This document shows, piece after piece, positions 31,802 to 41,826 of a stretch of 64,000 bases of DNA. This stretch comes from DZBG01 sp049241565 (GTDB taxonomy: Bacteria > Bdellovibrionota > Bacteriovoracia > Bacteriovoracales > Bacteriovoracaceae). Position numbers and translations under genes: made by a program. Positions within the stretch are counted from its first letter, which is position 1, and every line of letters begins with the position of its first letter. Under the pieces are notes generated by a model. The model ran no database searches. It saw nothing but the letters and a program-made list of their open reading frames with translations, and was not told the origin of the DNA. The stretch is taken from positions 10,390 through 74,389 of the forward strand of contig JBMLQL010000060.1 of the NCBI GenBank assembly GCA_049241565.1, read 5' to 3'.

Positions 31802-34197
31802 TAAACACTGTTCCCTTTTAAGCAATAAGATTGAAGATCACAAAATAGACAGATATTCTTTTTACGTGGGGCTGCTAAAAACTTTTTCTCTTCATTCATG
31901 AAAGTCACGATGGCCTCAAGATGCTTCATCGCTTGATCGATATCAGTCTGTACCTCATTTTCCATGAGCTTGGCCCCAGTAAATTTAGTCGCTTTTATTT
32001 TCTCAAAAGCGTCATCTCCCCAAACTAAAAGTTTCGACTTCTGGGGAGCTTCAAGAACGACATAACCCATAATGATCTGTGTAGGAGGTTTCTCCCATCT
32101 GCGACTCATCTCCAAAAGATATACCCATAACTGAAGAGACTCGAGGGCCTTCACCTCAGTAAAACTTGAGGCTGAAGCCGCTGAAGATTTAAAATCAAGA
32201 ACGACTAATAAATCGTCAGAATAATAAAAGCAGTCAATCTGCCCATTGAGTTTAAATTTTTCATTCCACTGAAAAGAGTCTTCAATTTTCCAATGAGGTT
32301 GGATTTCAAATACCGTCGCTAGCTGCTTTAAATAACCTAATCCATTTAAAGTTCTATGGTAGTACTGAATACTCCTCTCATGCTCAACTTCGGCAGAAAG
32401 CTGAAGTTGGTTTTTTGTTTTAAGAAGATTCATTTCTGATTTGATAAGTGACCACAAGAGAGCTTCATCAATTTCTGTGTGGGATTGCAGATAGAGCTCA
32501 ATCATATGGTGAACAAATGTTCCTGCATCCATAGGATCAATATCTTGCTTTAAGCTCACACGTGGAAAGATTTTATCAATATACTGAAAATAAAATCTCT
32601 GGGGACAATCCACATAGGTCTGAATCTTTGAGGCCGAGAAGCTAAAATTTTCAGGAAGGGTTTTTCCTATATATTTTTTGAGAACATCTTTGAGAGCAGT
32701 CTCTTTTGTAAGTTGATTTGAATCAAGATCAGTCCACTCCACGTTTTCAAAAAATCTTTTCCAGATCAATTGATGTTTTAAGAGTTCAGGAGGAAGAAAG
32801 ATAGTGGTGTGACCATCCATAAGTCTTAAAAACTCAGATCTTTTAATATTAAGCTCGAATTCTGGTCGTTTCACTGGTCCAATACTCATTAGCTCTTTTT
32901 CAATTTTTTCCGAGTAAAGAGGCTGCAAGCTCAAAGGCTCATCAAAACGCTCATCTAAAACAACTAATAAAGGAATCTCTGAGCTAATTTGATCTATTTG
33001 AGAAAGGTCAAAGACTTGTACAAGAGATTCTTCAGCGACAAGAGGGACGGTACTTAATCTAGGGGCATTGAGTCCGACCACATCATGAAGAATATGAAGA
33101 AAGAAGTCATTAACTTCCCAGGCCTCATCACTCAAGTCTTCAAGTTTTTTTAGGGCCTCAATATAGAGCTGAACGACTTTTAACTCTTTAGGACGACGCT
33201 CAGTTTTGGCCAATTTAAGTAACCAGTTTTTTAACTCGTGAGTGTGAGGAATTTCTTGGATTGCTGAAATTAAAACATCATGAAATTTTGAGCGTTCCAT
33301 GAGTGTCCAATCAATCGGAATTTTACAATTAAATCGATCTAACGGGATTAAGTGCAAATCATTAGGGGTCAGCTTGTTCACTCCGATGAGAATTTGCAAC
33401 TTTTGATTGGGAAATTTTTCCACTCCACTTTTAATGGCAGCAGAAACAGTTCGAGTATTAATCCAGCGCCTATTGATGGTCACTTTACTTCTTTGAACGC
33501 CGACATCTGTTTCCCCGACCTTGTGATCCATTAGCCAACTTGGCCAATCAGAACGTTTCAATTGACCTTTGATTTGAGCAGGAAGAGGAATAATAATATT
33601 ATGCCTAATACTTAAGGCCTTGAGTAAATCGATTTGCTGACCATTGAGGTGACCAAATCCCCAAAAAATGAAATTCTTTTGTTTTCCCTCATAAAAATCT
33701 GCGGCACGAAGGTTTTCCGCCAGAGACTGAGTTAAGGCATGTTCATCCAAATATTGTAAGCTGTCTAAAAGTTGCCAAAAAAGTAGCACGGCTTTTTTAA
33801 TTTTTTCATCGTATTCAGCTAGAACACTCTCCATCGCCACCAAATCAAGCGAGAAACTTCTAATCTCTGAAAAAATATTATACGCCATAATAAATTCTTC
33901 AAAACTGAGATCAGGTGAGTATTTAGTTCGTAGGGCACCAAAGATAAGAACAAGATCAGCCTTGCGTTTGACTTTTTCTCCTAAACTTTTATCTGGGCAT
34001 AAGGTCACAAGCTCAGACAGAAATTTTGCCATAGTAATTGAAGACACTTGAGTTTTAAGTGTTTCTTGAAGTTGCTCTCTAAGAGCATCAGTTTTAGATG
34101 GGCTTGGGGCAACCCACACAGTATCTTCAGTCGCCCAAGTAGACGACATTTCTTCAATAAACTGTTGGGGCGCCCCGTAATAAACTAATTGCAACAT
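31801..34197 (-). CDS. PD-(D/E)XK nuclease family protein (AddB-like partner)
   Basis: A 798-residue partner of the helicase encoded next. The C-terminal nuclease domain has GTFVHHMIELYLQ, VVLDFKSSAAS (the D-x-K catalytic pair near residue 665) and the four Fe-S cysteines in YVDCPQRFYFQ (about 525) and CLFCDLQSYC (about 785). This is the AddB/AdnB kind. The N-terminal region should be a helicase fold, but no Walker A is seen; the expected place reads VAPSPSKTDALREQL, so it probably does not hydrolyse ATP. The length is short for AddB (about 1100-1160). The stop overlaps the next start as TAATG, so the two subunits are coupled. No clear Shine-Dalgarno precedes the ATG. Confidence 0.82.
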   Translation of the reverse strand: MLQLVYYGAPQQFIEEMSSTWATEDTVWVAPSPSKTDALREQLQETLKTQVSSITMAKFLSELVTLCPDKSLGEKVKRKADLVLIFGALRTKYSPDLSFEEFIMAYNIFSEIRSFSLDLVAMESVLAEYDEKIKKAVLLFWQLLDSLQYLDEHALTQSLAENLRAADFYEGKQKNFIFWGFGHLNGQQIDLLKALSIRHNIIIPLPAQIKGQLKRSDWPSWLMDHKVGETDVGVQRSKVTINRRWINTRTVSAAIKSGVEKFPNQKLQILIGVNKLTPNDLHLIPLDRFNCKIPIDWTLMERSKFHDVLISAIQEIPHTHELKNWLLKLAKTERRPKELKVVQLYIEALKKLEDLSDEAWEVNDFFLHILHDVVGLNAPRLSTVPLVAEESLVQVFDLSQIDQISSEIPLLVVLDERFDEPLSLQPLYSEKIEKELMSIGPVKRPEFELNIKRSEFLRLMDGHTTIFLPPELLKHQLIWKRFFENVEWTDLDSNQLTKETALKDVLKKYIGKTLPENFSFSASKIQTYVDCPQRFYFQYIDKIFPRVSLKQDIDPMDAGTFVHHMIELYLQSHTEIDEALLWSLIKSEMNLLKTKNQLQLSAEVEHERSIQYYHRTLNGLGYLKQLATVFEIQPHWKIEDSFQWNEKFKLNGQIDCFYYSDDLLVVLDFKSSAASASSFTEVKALESLQLWVYLLEMSRRWEKPPTQIIMGYVVLEAPQKSKLLVWGDDAFEKIKATKFTGAKLMENEVQTDIDQAMKHLEAIVTFMNEEKKFLAAPRKKNICLFCDLQSYCLKGNSV

Positions 34198-34263
34198 AAT
34201 CAGGAGTCATTCTATAACTTTTAGGGTAAAAAGGTCATCATTCAATCTTTAAGGTGAGATATT

Positions 34264-35094
34264 ATGTTAGAGGTAAGTCGACTTTACAGTTTCTTAGACC
34301 ACAAAAATGGATTCAATATTCATTTTCTTGAAGGGCAAAAATTCATTCACGATCTTGCCTTAATCCATCAAGTACAAGGAAGCGGTTTCGCCTATTTCAG
34401 AGATATCATTCTTGGCGTCATGCCAGCTATCTTTTTCCTCAAGCCAGGTGACAATTTAGGAATTTATATAGATTCAGAAGAACCTTATTTCAGACTAAAA
34501 ATTGAAACAAACTATAGTGGACACACAAGAACTCTCCTCCTTCCTGAGGAGTTTAACCAGTTTCCCATGAAGCTTACAGGTAAGGCCCGTGTCACAAAAA
34601 GTTTTGCTAATGAGAAAAGTCCTTATACTTCAATTATTGATATGAATCAGCTTGAGACAAAAGAAGTTCTCAACCAAATTTTTACTCAATCATACCAAAC
34701 AGACAGCGAAATCATTGTGGCCAATATTTGTGACCAGAGCATGATGATCACAAAACTTCCGGCAATGAATGTCAATCTTCACAATAATGAATCCATCTCA
34801 AGAGATGCCTATATTAAGACTAACCAACACTTCTTCAAAGACGTATTCGACAGTGCGCATACCGATATTGAAAAGATTGTTAAAACCTTTGAAGATCATG
34901 GTCTGGCGTATCTTGGTAGCAGACAGATCAATTATTTCTGTCCATGCTCAAAAGAGAGAATGGTTCGTAATATTATTGGTCTTTATGGCACTGATACTCA
35001 TGCTGCTCTCGACGGCAAAGAGTTTCTAGAAGTGAAATGTGATTATTGTCACAAGGCTTACAAAATTTCAGAGGCTGATTTAAAAATGAATTAA
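34264..35094 (+). CDS. hslO: Redox-regulated chaperone Hsp33
   Basis: A 276-residue cytoplasmic holdase, active when oxidised. The zinc-binding switch is present at the C-terminus as CPC (in NYFCPCSKERMV, about residue 227) and CDYC (in VKCDYCHKAYKI, about residue 260), the CxC...CxxC pattern of the family. The N-terminal body contains the usual GSGFAYFRDIILG-like block and a middle KSPYTSIIDM segment. AAGGTGAG precedes the ATG. It is a single gene, divergent from the AddB-like gene. Its last 4 bases overlap the convergent lipoprotein gene. Confidence 0.9.
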   Translation: MLEVSRLYSFLDHKNGFNIHFLEGQKFIHDLALIHQVQGSGFAYFRDIILGVMPAIFFLKPGDNLGIYIDSEEPYFRLKIETNYSGHTRTLLLPEEFNQFPMKLTGKARVTKSFANEKSPYTSIIDMNQLETKEVLNQIFTQSYQTDSEIIVANICDQSMMITKLPAMNVNLHNNESISRDAYIKTNQHFFKDVFDSAHTDIEKIVKTFEDHGLAYLGSRQINYFCPCSKERMVRNIIGLYGTDTHAALDGKEFLEVKCDYCHKAYKISEADLKMN

Positions 35095-36110
35095 TCCTTA
35101 AATGGATTAATAAATTTAAATTCAAGTCCCTGCTGTTTGGGACCACTCAGAACTCTCTCAAGAAGAGAAGCTCCTTCATAAACGCCACAGAAATTTTCTG
35201 AACGTGCGCCGTAAGCAAAAACTGTATTCATGAGCTTTTGTCTTTTAACCATAGCTTTCGATCCATTTTTGTCAAAGTCATACCAATCAATACCCTGATC
35301 TGGAAAATCCACAAGCATTGTTTCAGCTGTACTCACAAGAATAAGATCGCCTCTTTTTTTTGTATTGGCCTGAGCAATCGCGAGAGTTTTTTCAAGGTCT
35401 CTCAAAATTTCACGAGCAAGAACAAAGTTTTTTTCTTTAAGGGCCTTCAAATAACTGAAGTCTCTGACAATAAAAATATTTTTAGGCGAGTTTCGCTGAA
35501 AACTATCATAAATAGCCGCGTAATTGTTTGAAATAGAAGCTGAACATCCTCTTTCCTGGCAAGTACGATCGTAGGATACAACGTCTTCTTTGAGACTTAT
35601 TGGCTCAACATAATGGAAGGTTGAGGCATTGGCCGGAGCCTTACTCATCATCCACATGTGAAGATTTTTAAGAAACTCGGGCCCTTTCTCACAAGGAACA
35701 GCTGAGAGTAAACTCTCCTTTGCATCGGCCTTAATTTCTAAAATTCCAGTTCGATAACCTGAAGGGGCCAGATAGCTCCAAACAGCTCTTAGTGACATAT
35801 CTTCACAGCTATTTTTAATATTCTTCTTCCCTACGACTTGAGACATAAACTCTGAACTTGCAGAATTCCTCATTTTTGAAAGAGAGTAATCCCAAGTTTT
35901 TCCAACACAAAGAGCATTCTCAAAAGAAGTCACTCCATTTTGAACTTGAGCAAATCTCAGCATTGAAAGATGTTCTTCCTCGAGACCAGCAATTTGGAAC
36001 CAAACAATACGATCAGGTTGTTGTCCAAATTCATGCTTTCTTAAATTAAGTGAAGTCACTTGAGCACAGCTTACAAAAAAAAGCAGACTGAATAACAACC
36101 ACATCCTCAT
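35091..36110 (-). CDS. Lipoprotein resembling a degenerate alkaline-phosphatase-superfamily protein
   Basis: A 339-residue lipoprotein (lipobox FFVSC, about Cys15). The opening strand DRIVWFQIAGL sits where phosphatases and sulfatases of this superfamily have an I-x-x-DG-L motif. DLILVSTAETML and VFAYGARSENFCGVYEG resemble their 'TADH' and 'AYGPxAxxFxG' regions. The metal-binding Asp and His residues are missing at these places, so it should not be an active enzyme. The comparison is by eye and could be wrong. AAGGAG 8 bases upstream supports the ATG. It overlaps the upstream membrane-protein gene by 4 bases and the convergent hslO by 4 bases. Confidence 0.6.
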   Translation of the reverse strand: MRMWLLFSLLFFVSCAQVTSLNLRKHEFGQQPDRIVWFQIAGLEEEHLSMLRFAQVQNGVTSFENALCVGKTWDYSLSKMRNSASSEFMSQVVGKKNIKNSCEDMSLRAVWSYLAPSGYRTGILEIKADAKESLLSAVPCEKGPEFLKNLHMWMMSKAPANASTFHYVEPISLKEDVVSYDRTCQERGCSASISNNYAAIYDSFQRNSPKNIFIVRDFSYLKALKEKNFVLAREILRDLEKTLAIAQANTKKRGDLILVSTAETMLVDFPDQGIDWYDFDKNGSKAMVKRQKLMNTVFAYGARSENFCGVYEGASLLERVLSGPKQQGLEFKFINPFKD

Positions 36111-36730
36111 ACCCCGATCTCCTTGGCCTCATATTGTTCTAAATGGGCCGTCACACAAAATGTGTTTTGCAGTATAAAAAAATAAATTCCAGACCCCAAT
36201 AATACCACCATCAAATACCATGGGCGAAAAACTTCTGGAAGAAGTGGCGAAAGGCCGGTCATGGCCAGCAATAGAAAAAATTTAACAAATAGTCTTTTGT
36301 GATAACGAAACTTCCCTACCTGAACAAAAAAGATAGTAAGAACTAACAAGAGAAAAAACCCGACTAGATAAGGCACCCATTGAGGCATAAAAGAAAGGGC
36401 GACCAAAGAGCCAATAATTGGAAATCGAGTCATGAGTCTTTGTTGAATCAAACTAAAATGACCGAGCTGAGAGACCATCTCCATAAACAGCCCTAGGGCC
36501 GGCCAGAGGAGAAAAACTGCTTTCCATCTCGTCCAAGTACTCATATCCATCAGATCTAGCTGTACTAAACTCGCCCCAATCCATAAGAGCGTCCAACTCA
36601 ATGTGATTGAATAGGCGAAAAACTTGAGAGGATGCTTCGGCAACCCAAACTGAATTAGCATTTTGCCAAACAAAAGTAGCGAGAAGAGACCTAAAACAAA
36701 ACTAGGCCATATAAGGAAAGAACTATCCAT
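36107..36730 (-). CDS. Hypothetical multi-pass membrane protein
   Basis: A 207-residue inner-membrane protein with about seven hydrophobic segments (roughly residues 6-22, 36-58, 70-88, 103-118, 120-140, 149-165 and 170-192). It has short loops and no recognisable catalytic motif. The C-terminal tail (AHLEQYEAKEIGV) is charged. AGGATGG upstream supports the ATG. It overlaps the following lipoprotein gene by 4 bases, so the two are coupled and may act together in the envelope. I do not recognise the family. Confidence 0.65.
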   Translation of the reverse strand: MDSSFLIWPSFVLGLFSLLLFGKMLIQFGLPKHPLKFFAYSITLSWTLLWIGASLVQLDLMDMSTWTRWKAVFLLWPALGLFMEMVSQLGHFSLIQQRLMTRFPIIGSLVALSFMPQWVPYLVGFFLLLVLTIFFVQVGKFRYHKRLFVKFFLLLAMTGLSPLLPEVFRPWYLMVVLLGSGIYFFILQNTFCVTAHLEQYEAKEIGV

Positions 36731-36829
36731 CGTGCCATCCTATGATTAAAATATTAAACTGATTATATTCATTTTTTTACTAAGTCTTAATCACTTTTAT
36801 TGCTGCACAGTGCAGTCCCAGGAGGCCGA

Positions 36830-38839
36830 ATGGACATGAGCTTAGAAGCTACCCGCGAGATTATGTGGAACATCCCTGCGTGGATGAAGTACGCCATGTA
36901 TTTCTGTTTAGCTTTGGCCACAGCCGCACTCGCTAAAGGTCTTTACCAAAAATACCTTTTCATCACTCAAGGTAAGGATTGGAAGCAAATTCTCCCAAAA
37001 AAATTAAATTGGGCGAATTTTCTAAAAACAATTTTTTTTCAAGGGAAAGTGACTCGTGATCCTTTTGTAGGGCTTTTCCATTCAATGATTTTTTACGGCT
37101 TCATTACTTTGTGGATTGCCACTGAATTTGTAGCTATTCATTATGATACCCCTTTCAAAGTTTTCCATGGACCAGTTTATATCGTGGTTTCTTTTTTAGC
37201 TGATATCGGTGGAGTATTCATTATCCTTGGATTAATGCTTGCTTACTATCGACGTTATATCAAAAAACCTGATTACCTCGCAGCAACGAAACCTAATAAC
37301 GAAAAGTTCATGTATTCTATGCTCCTTGCTCTCGTTCTCGTAGGATTTCTCCTTGAAGGAATTCGTATTTTCGGAACAGGAATGCCCGATGGAGAAGCCA
37401 AGTGGTCACCTGTAGGCTGGGCCATCGCTTCAGCATTTTCAAATTTCAGTTTAAGTGATGAAGTTTGGGCAATGACTTACAAAAGTCTGTGGTTCTTCCA
37501 TATGGTGAATACGATGGTGTTCGTCGCCAGCCTCGCTTATACAAAATTTTTCCATGTGATCGCTCTTCCAGTTAATGCTCTTCTTACTCCGGCCATGCGT
37601 GGAGCTGTTCTAAATCCTATGGATTTTAACAATGAAAATGCAGAAACTTTTGGTCTTGGTAAGTCTTCAGAACTAACAATGAAAGAGCGTCTCGACACTG
37701 AAGCTTGTGTTGAATGTGGTCGCTGTACAGTCGTTTGTCCGGCCAACCAAGCTGATAAGCCTCTTAACCCAAAAACAATTGTCACAAAGATGCGTGATGT
37801 TCTTGCTGCTAATCCTGGACAAGAGATCAATCTTTGGGATGAAACAAATCCTATCTATGCTTCTAACGAGCTTGACTCATGTACGACATGTGGCGCCTGT
37901 ATGGAGGAGTGTCCGGCCAATATTGAACACGTCCAATTAATCATGGATCTTAAACGTTATAAGGCCCTCACTCTTGGAGATCTTCCACCAGCGGCTGCTG
38001 ATGCTGTTAACAAAATTAAGACTCAAGGAAATCCTTGGGGTATTGCCCAAGACGATCGATTTAAGTGGGCAGATGGCTTAGATATTCCAGTGATTGAAGC
38101 TGGCAAAAAAGTAGACTATCTCTACTATGTGGGCTGTGCGGGCTCTTACGATGGTTCAAACCAGAAAGTTGTTAAAGATACAGTGGCCCTTCTTAAAAAA
38201 GCAGGGGTTTCTTTCGCGGTAATGGGGAAAACAGAAAAATGTAATGGAGATCCTGTTCGTCGTTTCGGAGATGAATACTCATTCTACGAGATTGCCATTG
38301 AAAATATCGCCAATATGAGACAATACGAATTTGGTAAAGTTGTGACTCATTGTCCACACTGTCTTCATACTATTGGAAAAGAATATGCCAAGTTCGAAGA
38401 TGGTGTGTTTGAAACAGTTCACCATACTGAACTTTTGGCCGATCTTCTCCGTACAGGTAAGATCAAGGCCCTGAAAGAGGTTAAAGATCACTTAACATTC
38501 CATGACCCATGTTATCTAGGACGCCACCACGGCGAATACAATGCTCCACGTGATATTTTGACTTCAATTCCTGGTGTGACTCTTAAGGAAATGGAGAAAA
38601 ATAAAGATAAATCACTCTGCTGCGGAATGGGTGGTGGAAATATGTGGTACGAGCTTCCTGAAGGACAACACCTTGCTTTAAACCGTTTAGAACAAATCGG
38701 TGAAACTAAGGTGGAGAAACTTGCAACATCGTGCTCATATTGTATGATTAACTTTAATTCCTCTAAGGGAACAGTTAAAACAACTGAGGACTTACAAGTT
38801 GAAGATGTGGCCTCTATTCTCGCTAAATCAGCTCTCTAA
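36830..38839 (+). CDS. Membrane (Fe-S)-binding oxidoreductase, HdrD/FadF-like (probable ETF:quinone oxidoreductase)
   Basis: About 669 residues. The N-terminal 260 form five or six membrane helices with several His residues suitable as haem ligands (LFHSMIFYGF, FFHMVNTMVF, KFFHVIAL), like NarI. Two 4Fe-4S motifs follow: CVECGRCTVVCP and CTTCGACMEECP. Two CCG-type domains come next, with VGCAGSYDG, HCPHCLHT, DPCYLGRHHG and CCGMGGG. The architecture matches Bacillus FadF-type proteins proposed to pass electrons from electron-transfer flavoprotein to menaquinone in fatty-acid oxidation; that role is inferred. No etf genes are in the window. I prefer ATG 36830, after AGGAGG at 36820-36825, over an upstream TTG; a second ATG at 36836 has better spacing. 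The next gene begins inside its 3' end. Confidence 0.85.
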   Translation: MDMSLEATREIMWNIPAWMKYAMYFCLALATAALAKGLYQKYLFITQGKDWKQILPKKLNWANFLKTIFFQGKVTRDPFVGLFHSMIFYGFITLWIATEFVAIHYDTPFKVFHGPVYIVVSFLADIGGVFIILGLMLAYYRRYIKKPDYLAATKPNNEKFMYSMLLALVLVGFLLEGIRIFGTGMPDGEAKWSPVGWAIASAFSNFSLSDEVWAMTYKSLWFFHMVNTMVFVASLAYTKFFHVIALPVNALLTPAMRGAVLNPMDFNNENAETFGLGKSSELTMKERLDTEACVECGRCTVVCPANQADKPLNPKTIVTKMRDVLAANPGQEINLWDETNPIYASNELDSCTTCGACMEECPANIEHVQLIMDLKRYKALTLGDLPPAAADAVNKIKTQGNPWGIAQDDRFKWADGLDIPVIEAGKKVDYLYYVGCAGSYDGSNQKVVKDTVALLKKAGVSFAVMGKTEKCNGDPVRRFGDEYSFYEIAIENIANMRQYEFGKVVTHCPHCLHTIGKEYAKFEDGVFETVHHTELLADLLRTGKIKALKEVKDHLTFHDPCYLGRHHGEYNAPRDILTSIPGVTLKEMEKNKDKSLCCGMGGGNMWYELPEGQHLALNRLEQIGETKVEKLATSCSYCMINFNSSKGTVKTTEDLQVEDVASILAKSAL

Positions 38840-40754
38840 AATAACAGGTGCAGCCTTTCTAGGGCTGCACCTTCTTTCTCTACATGCTCATGCCCAAACT
38901 TTAAATGCCCCCCTAGATGTTAAGGCCCAAGACCTAAAGTATCCTGGTATGTTTCAAACTTTTGAAGAACTCATCAAAATCGATGAGCAAAAGTACACAA
39001 ACAAAGGAAAGCTTCTAAGTCGCAATATTAAAACACTTAAAGATCTGAGTGATGTTCAGAAATTGGATCTGGATCCAGATTTTCTTAATTCACTTATTCT
39101 CCACTCAGATCCTGGTTTTCTGAAGCTTGGCTCACGTAATAAATGTTTTCTTTATGATTTAATCATTACTGATCTTCTTAAAGGAGCCAATGGAAAATTT
39201 ACTGATGTCTATGTGACGTATATCAATAAGGCCGGGGAGCGCGAATCGGCCCAGGTAAGTAAGAAAGATTTTTTAAATAAAGTTGTTCTCACGGACTGCC
39301 CTGAAACTCAAAAAATGATTAATCTCTTTCAAGTTAAAAATCTAGAAAGTGTCCTTAATCAAACTTCATTCACGATGCCAGTTAATCGTGATCAGTGCCA
39401 TAATCTACTGCTTGAGTGGTTATCATCACCAAAAACAGCTTATCTTTGCCAATTGAACCAAGTTCTTGAGGATTCAAAAAAACCCAATACATTAAAAGAC
39501 CTCAAAGAAGCTGCGGCAAGATCAAGTCTGGCCAAAATTCTTGAAAAGAAACTCAATATATCGCAAAAGGATTACCTCTCTCATCTTTGTAACCATCTCG
39601 ACGATGAAGAGCTTTTCTGCGATGAGTTTTTAAGTGTTTCATTTTGGTCAAAAGTTCTCGCAGGAACCAAAAGCGATATTTATTTACGGTCACTTTGTTC
39701 TAACATGCCGACCACAGGGGCCATTTCAGTGGCAAGTATAAAAACATGTCTCAATGAGCTCAAGCGAAATCCTGAAAAATGCCTCTTCCCAGCCGCCGGT
39801 CAAACAGGACTTCTCCCACAGATGGACTGTGAGCAGCTCTCTAAAGCATTAAACTACTCTTCTCTTAATTCTGATTACAGAGATTGTGCTGGTAATAATG
39901 ACCAGCAAGCGGTGACAAATCTCTCACGTCTTTACCGTCATTTTGAACCTGTCCCTGAAGCAGAAGTTCAAGGGCCATGCTCAGTCAGGGCCTCATCAGC
40001 TGCTTTTGATTTTATTAAAAGATTTGAAACGGAAGAGACTTGGTCTCTTCAGACTTGTTACGATGATCGACTCAATCAAAAAGAAGTTTGTCTTAAAACA
40101 ATTATGGGGAGCTACCCTAATAAACCTGAGTCTATTACCAATGTGGTAGCGACGATCCTAAAAAATACAAGAGGTGCTGATCGAAACACCACTTGCTCAA
40201 TGGTCACTCAGGCCAGTTTTAATCCCAATATATTAGAGTTCAAAACAGGATGCTTTATTGTTTATAGGCCTGAGTCTTGTTACTCATCTCGCTGTGACTT
40301 TAAAGTTGTTTATAACGACCGTGACATCACTTTTATCAAACAAAAAAACAAAATTACGTTTAATTATTTTCCTCTTAATATTCAAGAAGAGAGATTTTCA
40401 CAAAGCTATATTATTACTCACGATTATAAGAAAGGTGGAGTCTCTATAAGTAATCTCACTAAGATGAAAGATTTCTTCAAAAAACATCCGAAAGGTATTG
40501 TTCACGGAGTAACCTGCGCTGAAGAACTACTTCCTTCATACTTTGCCACTCACGCTCTTAATCAATGCTCAGTTCTTCCCATCATTATTGATGGAATCGT
40601 CGAAGAAGAAGGATCAATGATTCTTGTCGTGAGGACAGGAGCGGATTCACTTCAGGCCCCTCGCCTCATTAATTGGAGTCAGGTTTTTTCAGGTATTAAA
40701 TCTTATCAGGCCCGACACCCGATACGATTATGGACGTTAAATGGCATTTATTAA
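38799..40754 (+). CDS. Large exported cysteine-rich protein, unknown function
   Basis: A 651-residue protein with a signal peptide ending LHAHA (about residue 32). The mature chain has about twenty cysteines spread along it, an even number that suggests many disulfides. I see no catalytic motif with certainty. A C-terminal stretch with HGVTCAEELLPSYF, then later TGAD and WTLNGIY, could be part of a papain-like or transglutaminase-like fold, but this is weak. The start is ambiguous: TTG 38799 has GAGGA at good distance, ATG 38805 is two codons later. It overlaps the oxidoreductase gene by 41 bases and the next gene by 14, so all are co-transcribed. Confidence 0.65.
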   Translation: MKMWPLFSLNQLSKITGAAFLGLHLLSLHAHAQTLNAPLDVKAQDLKYPGMFQTFEELIKIDEQKYTNKGKLLSRNIKTLKDLSDVQKLDLDPDFLNSLILHSDPGFLKLGSRNKCFLYDLIITDLLKGANGKFTDVYVTYINKAGERESAQVSKKDFLNKVVLTDCPETQKMINLFQVKNLESVLNQTSFTMPVNRDQCHNLLLEWLSSPKTAYLCQLNQVLEDSKKPNTLKDLKEAAARSSLAKILEKKLNISQKDYLSHLCNHLDDEELFCDEFLSVSFWSKVLAGTKSDIYLRSLCSNMPTTGAISVASIKTCLNELKRNPEKCLFPAAGQTGLLPQMDCEQLSKALNYSSLNSDYRDCAGNNDQQAVTNLSRLYRHFEPVPEAEVQGPCSVRASSAAFDFIKRFETEETWSLQTCYDDRLNQKEVCLKTIMGSYPNKPESITNVVATILKNTRGADRNTTCSMVTQASFNPNILEFKTGCFIVYRPESCYSSRCDFKVVYNDRDITFIKQKNKITFNYFPLNIQEERFSQSYIITHDYKKGGVSISNLTKMKDFFKKHPKGIVHGVTCAEELLPSYFATHALNQCSVLPIIIDGIVEEEGSMILVVRTGADSLQAPRLINWSQVFSGIKSYQARHPIRLWTLNGIY

Positions 40755-41826
40755 AATTATCATTATAAATCTTATTTTAGTAAACATGGCCTATGCCATT
40801 ATTCCGGCCCTTCCTCGCCTCCTTACAAAGCAGGCCACGGAAAATATCAAGTTCATCAATAATACTGGCCGCTATACTTACTATCAAAAAAAGCCTGGTG
40901 TACTCAATCTTTCAACTAATTTTAGAAACCAGGACTTTGTGACGGCTGATTCCAATTCTGGTTTTCAGATGTCAGGCTCTTTCCATGGAATAAAACTCAT
41001 TTTAGAAACTATTCCTAATTTTCATACGGAACCCAATCTTATCAAAGATCATAAGATAGGAGTTTTAACGATGGGAAATGTCGCTATCACTGAGATTGGT
41101 GAAGGAAGATACCCTCGTCTTCATCTGCTTGATGAATGGATCACTTGGTATCGCCCTTTTGAAAAAACAATTCAAGTGATGCAGGTTAAAACGAAGAAAT
41201 TATCAGAGATCAAGCTCTCGAATAAAAACAATCCTTTTTTCCAGCCTCAAGTTGTCATGCTTAATCCTGAAACAGTGGTTTATTCTGATATGAACGATCA
41301 AGGTTATGAAGCGATACTCTCGACGAACACAAAAACGAAAAAGACTCAAGTTATTTATAAATCTCCACGTTTAGGAAATAGACTAGAAATTTGTAATAAC
41401 AAGGGATATGTCGCCTACGGCGAATTTCCCTATACTGATATTCGGGCCTATTCAAAAATTCTCATGTCTAAAAACAATCAGGGATTTAGTTTGAATAATT
41501 TTTCTACGATCTATGAGTCTGATGACAACGATATCGGACGAATGGTCTGCATGGAAAATTCTATTTATTTTGTGAAAACCACTGAACAAAATAAAAAAAT
41601 TGGAACAAAAAAGACTGAAGCAGCTCAGATCAACCTTAAAAATAATCAAATTCTAATTAAGAGTGATCTATCTCAAGTTTCTCAGATCATTAACATGGAT
41701 GGTAGAGTTTTGGTTCCCATCAGAGAGAGTATTTACGTTCTTGAAGGTGAAAGTAATCTCGGTAATGATACTTTAAAAAGCCCTGGGCTTAATACAAACA
41801 GTGAGGATTTGAAGATTGGACTTTAA
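40741..41826 (+). CDS. Exported protein, probable beta-propeller, unknown function
   Basis: A 361-residue protein. The signal peptide (MAFIKIIIINLILVNMAYA) precedes a mature chain with repeated short strands around an LDEWITWYRPFEKTIQVM-like pattern. Related units (ETVVYSDMNDQGYEAILS, NKGYVAYGEFPYTDIR, GRMVCMENSIYFVK) resemble blades of a TolB- or WD-like propeller. I count perhaps five or six blades; this is a structural guess. It overlaps the upstream Cys-rich protein gene by 14 bases and the next gene by 11. No Shine-Dalgarno is seen, which fits translational coupling. Confidence 0.6.
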   Translation: MAFIKIIIINLILVNMAYAIIPALPRLLTKQATENIKFINNTGRYTYYQKKPGVLNLSTNFRNQDFVTADSNSGFQMSGSFHGIKLILETIPNFHTEPNLIKDHKIGVLTMGNVAITEIGEGRYPRLHLLDEWITWYRPFEKTIQVMQVKTKKLSEIKLSNKNNPFFQPQVVMLNPETVVYSDMNDQGYEAILSTNTKTKKTQVIYKSPRLGNRLEICNNKGYVAYGEFPYTDIRAYSKILMSKNNQGFSLNNFSTIYESDDNDIGRMVCMENSIYFVKTTEQNKKIGTKKTEAAQINLKNNQILIKSDLSQVSQIINMDGRVLVPIRESIYVLEGESNLGNDTLKSPGLNTNSEDLKIGL

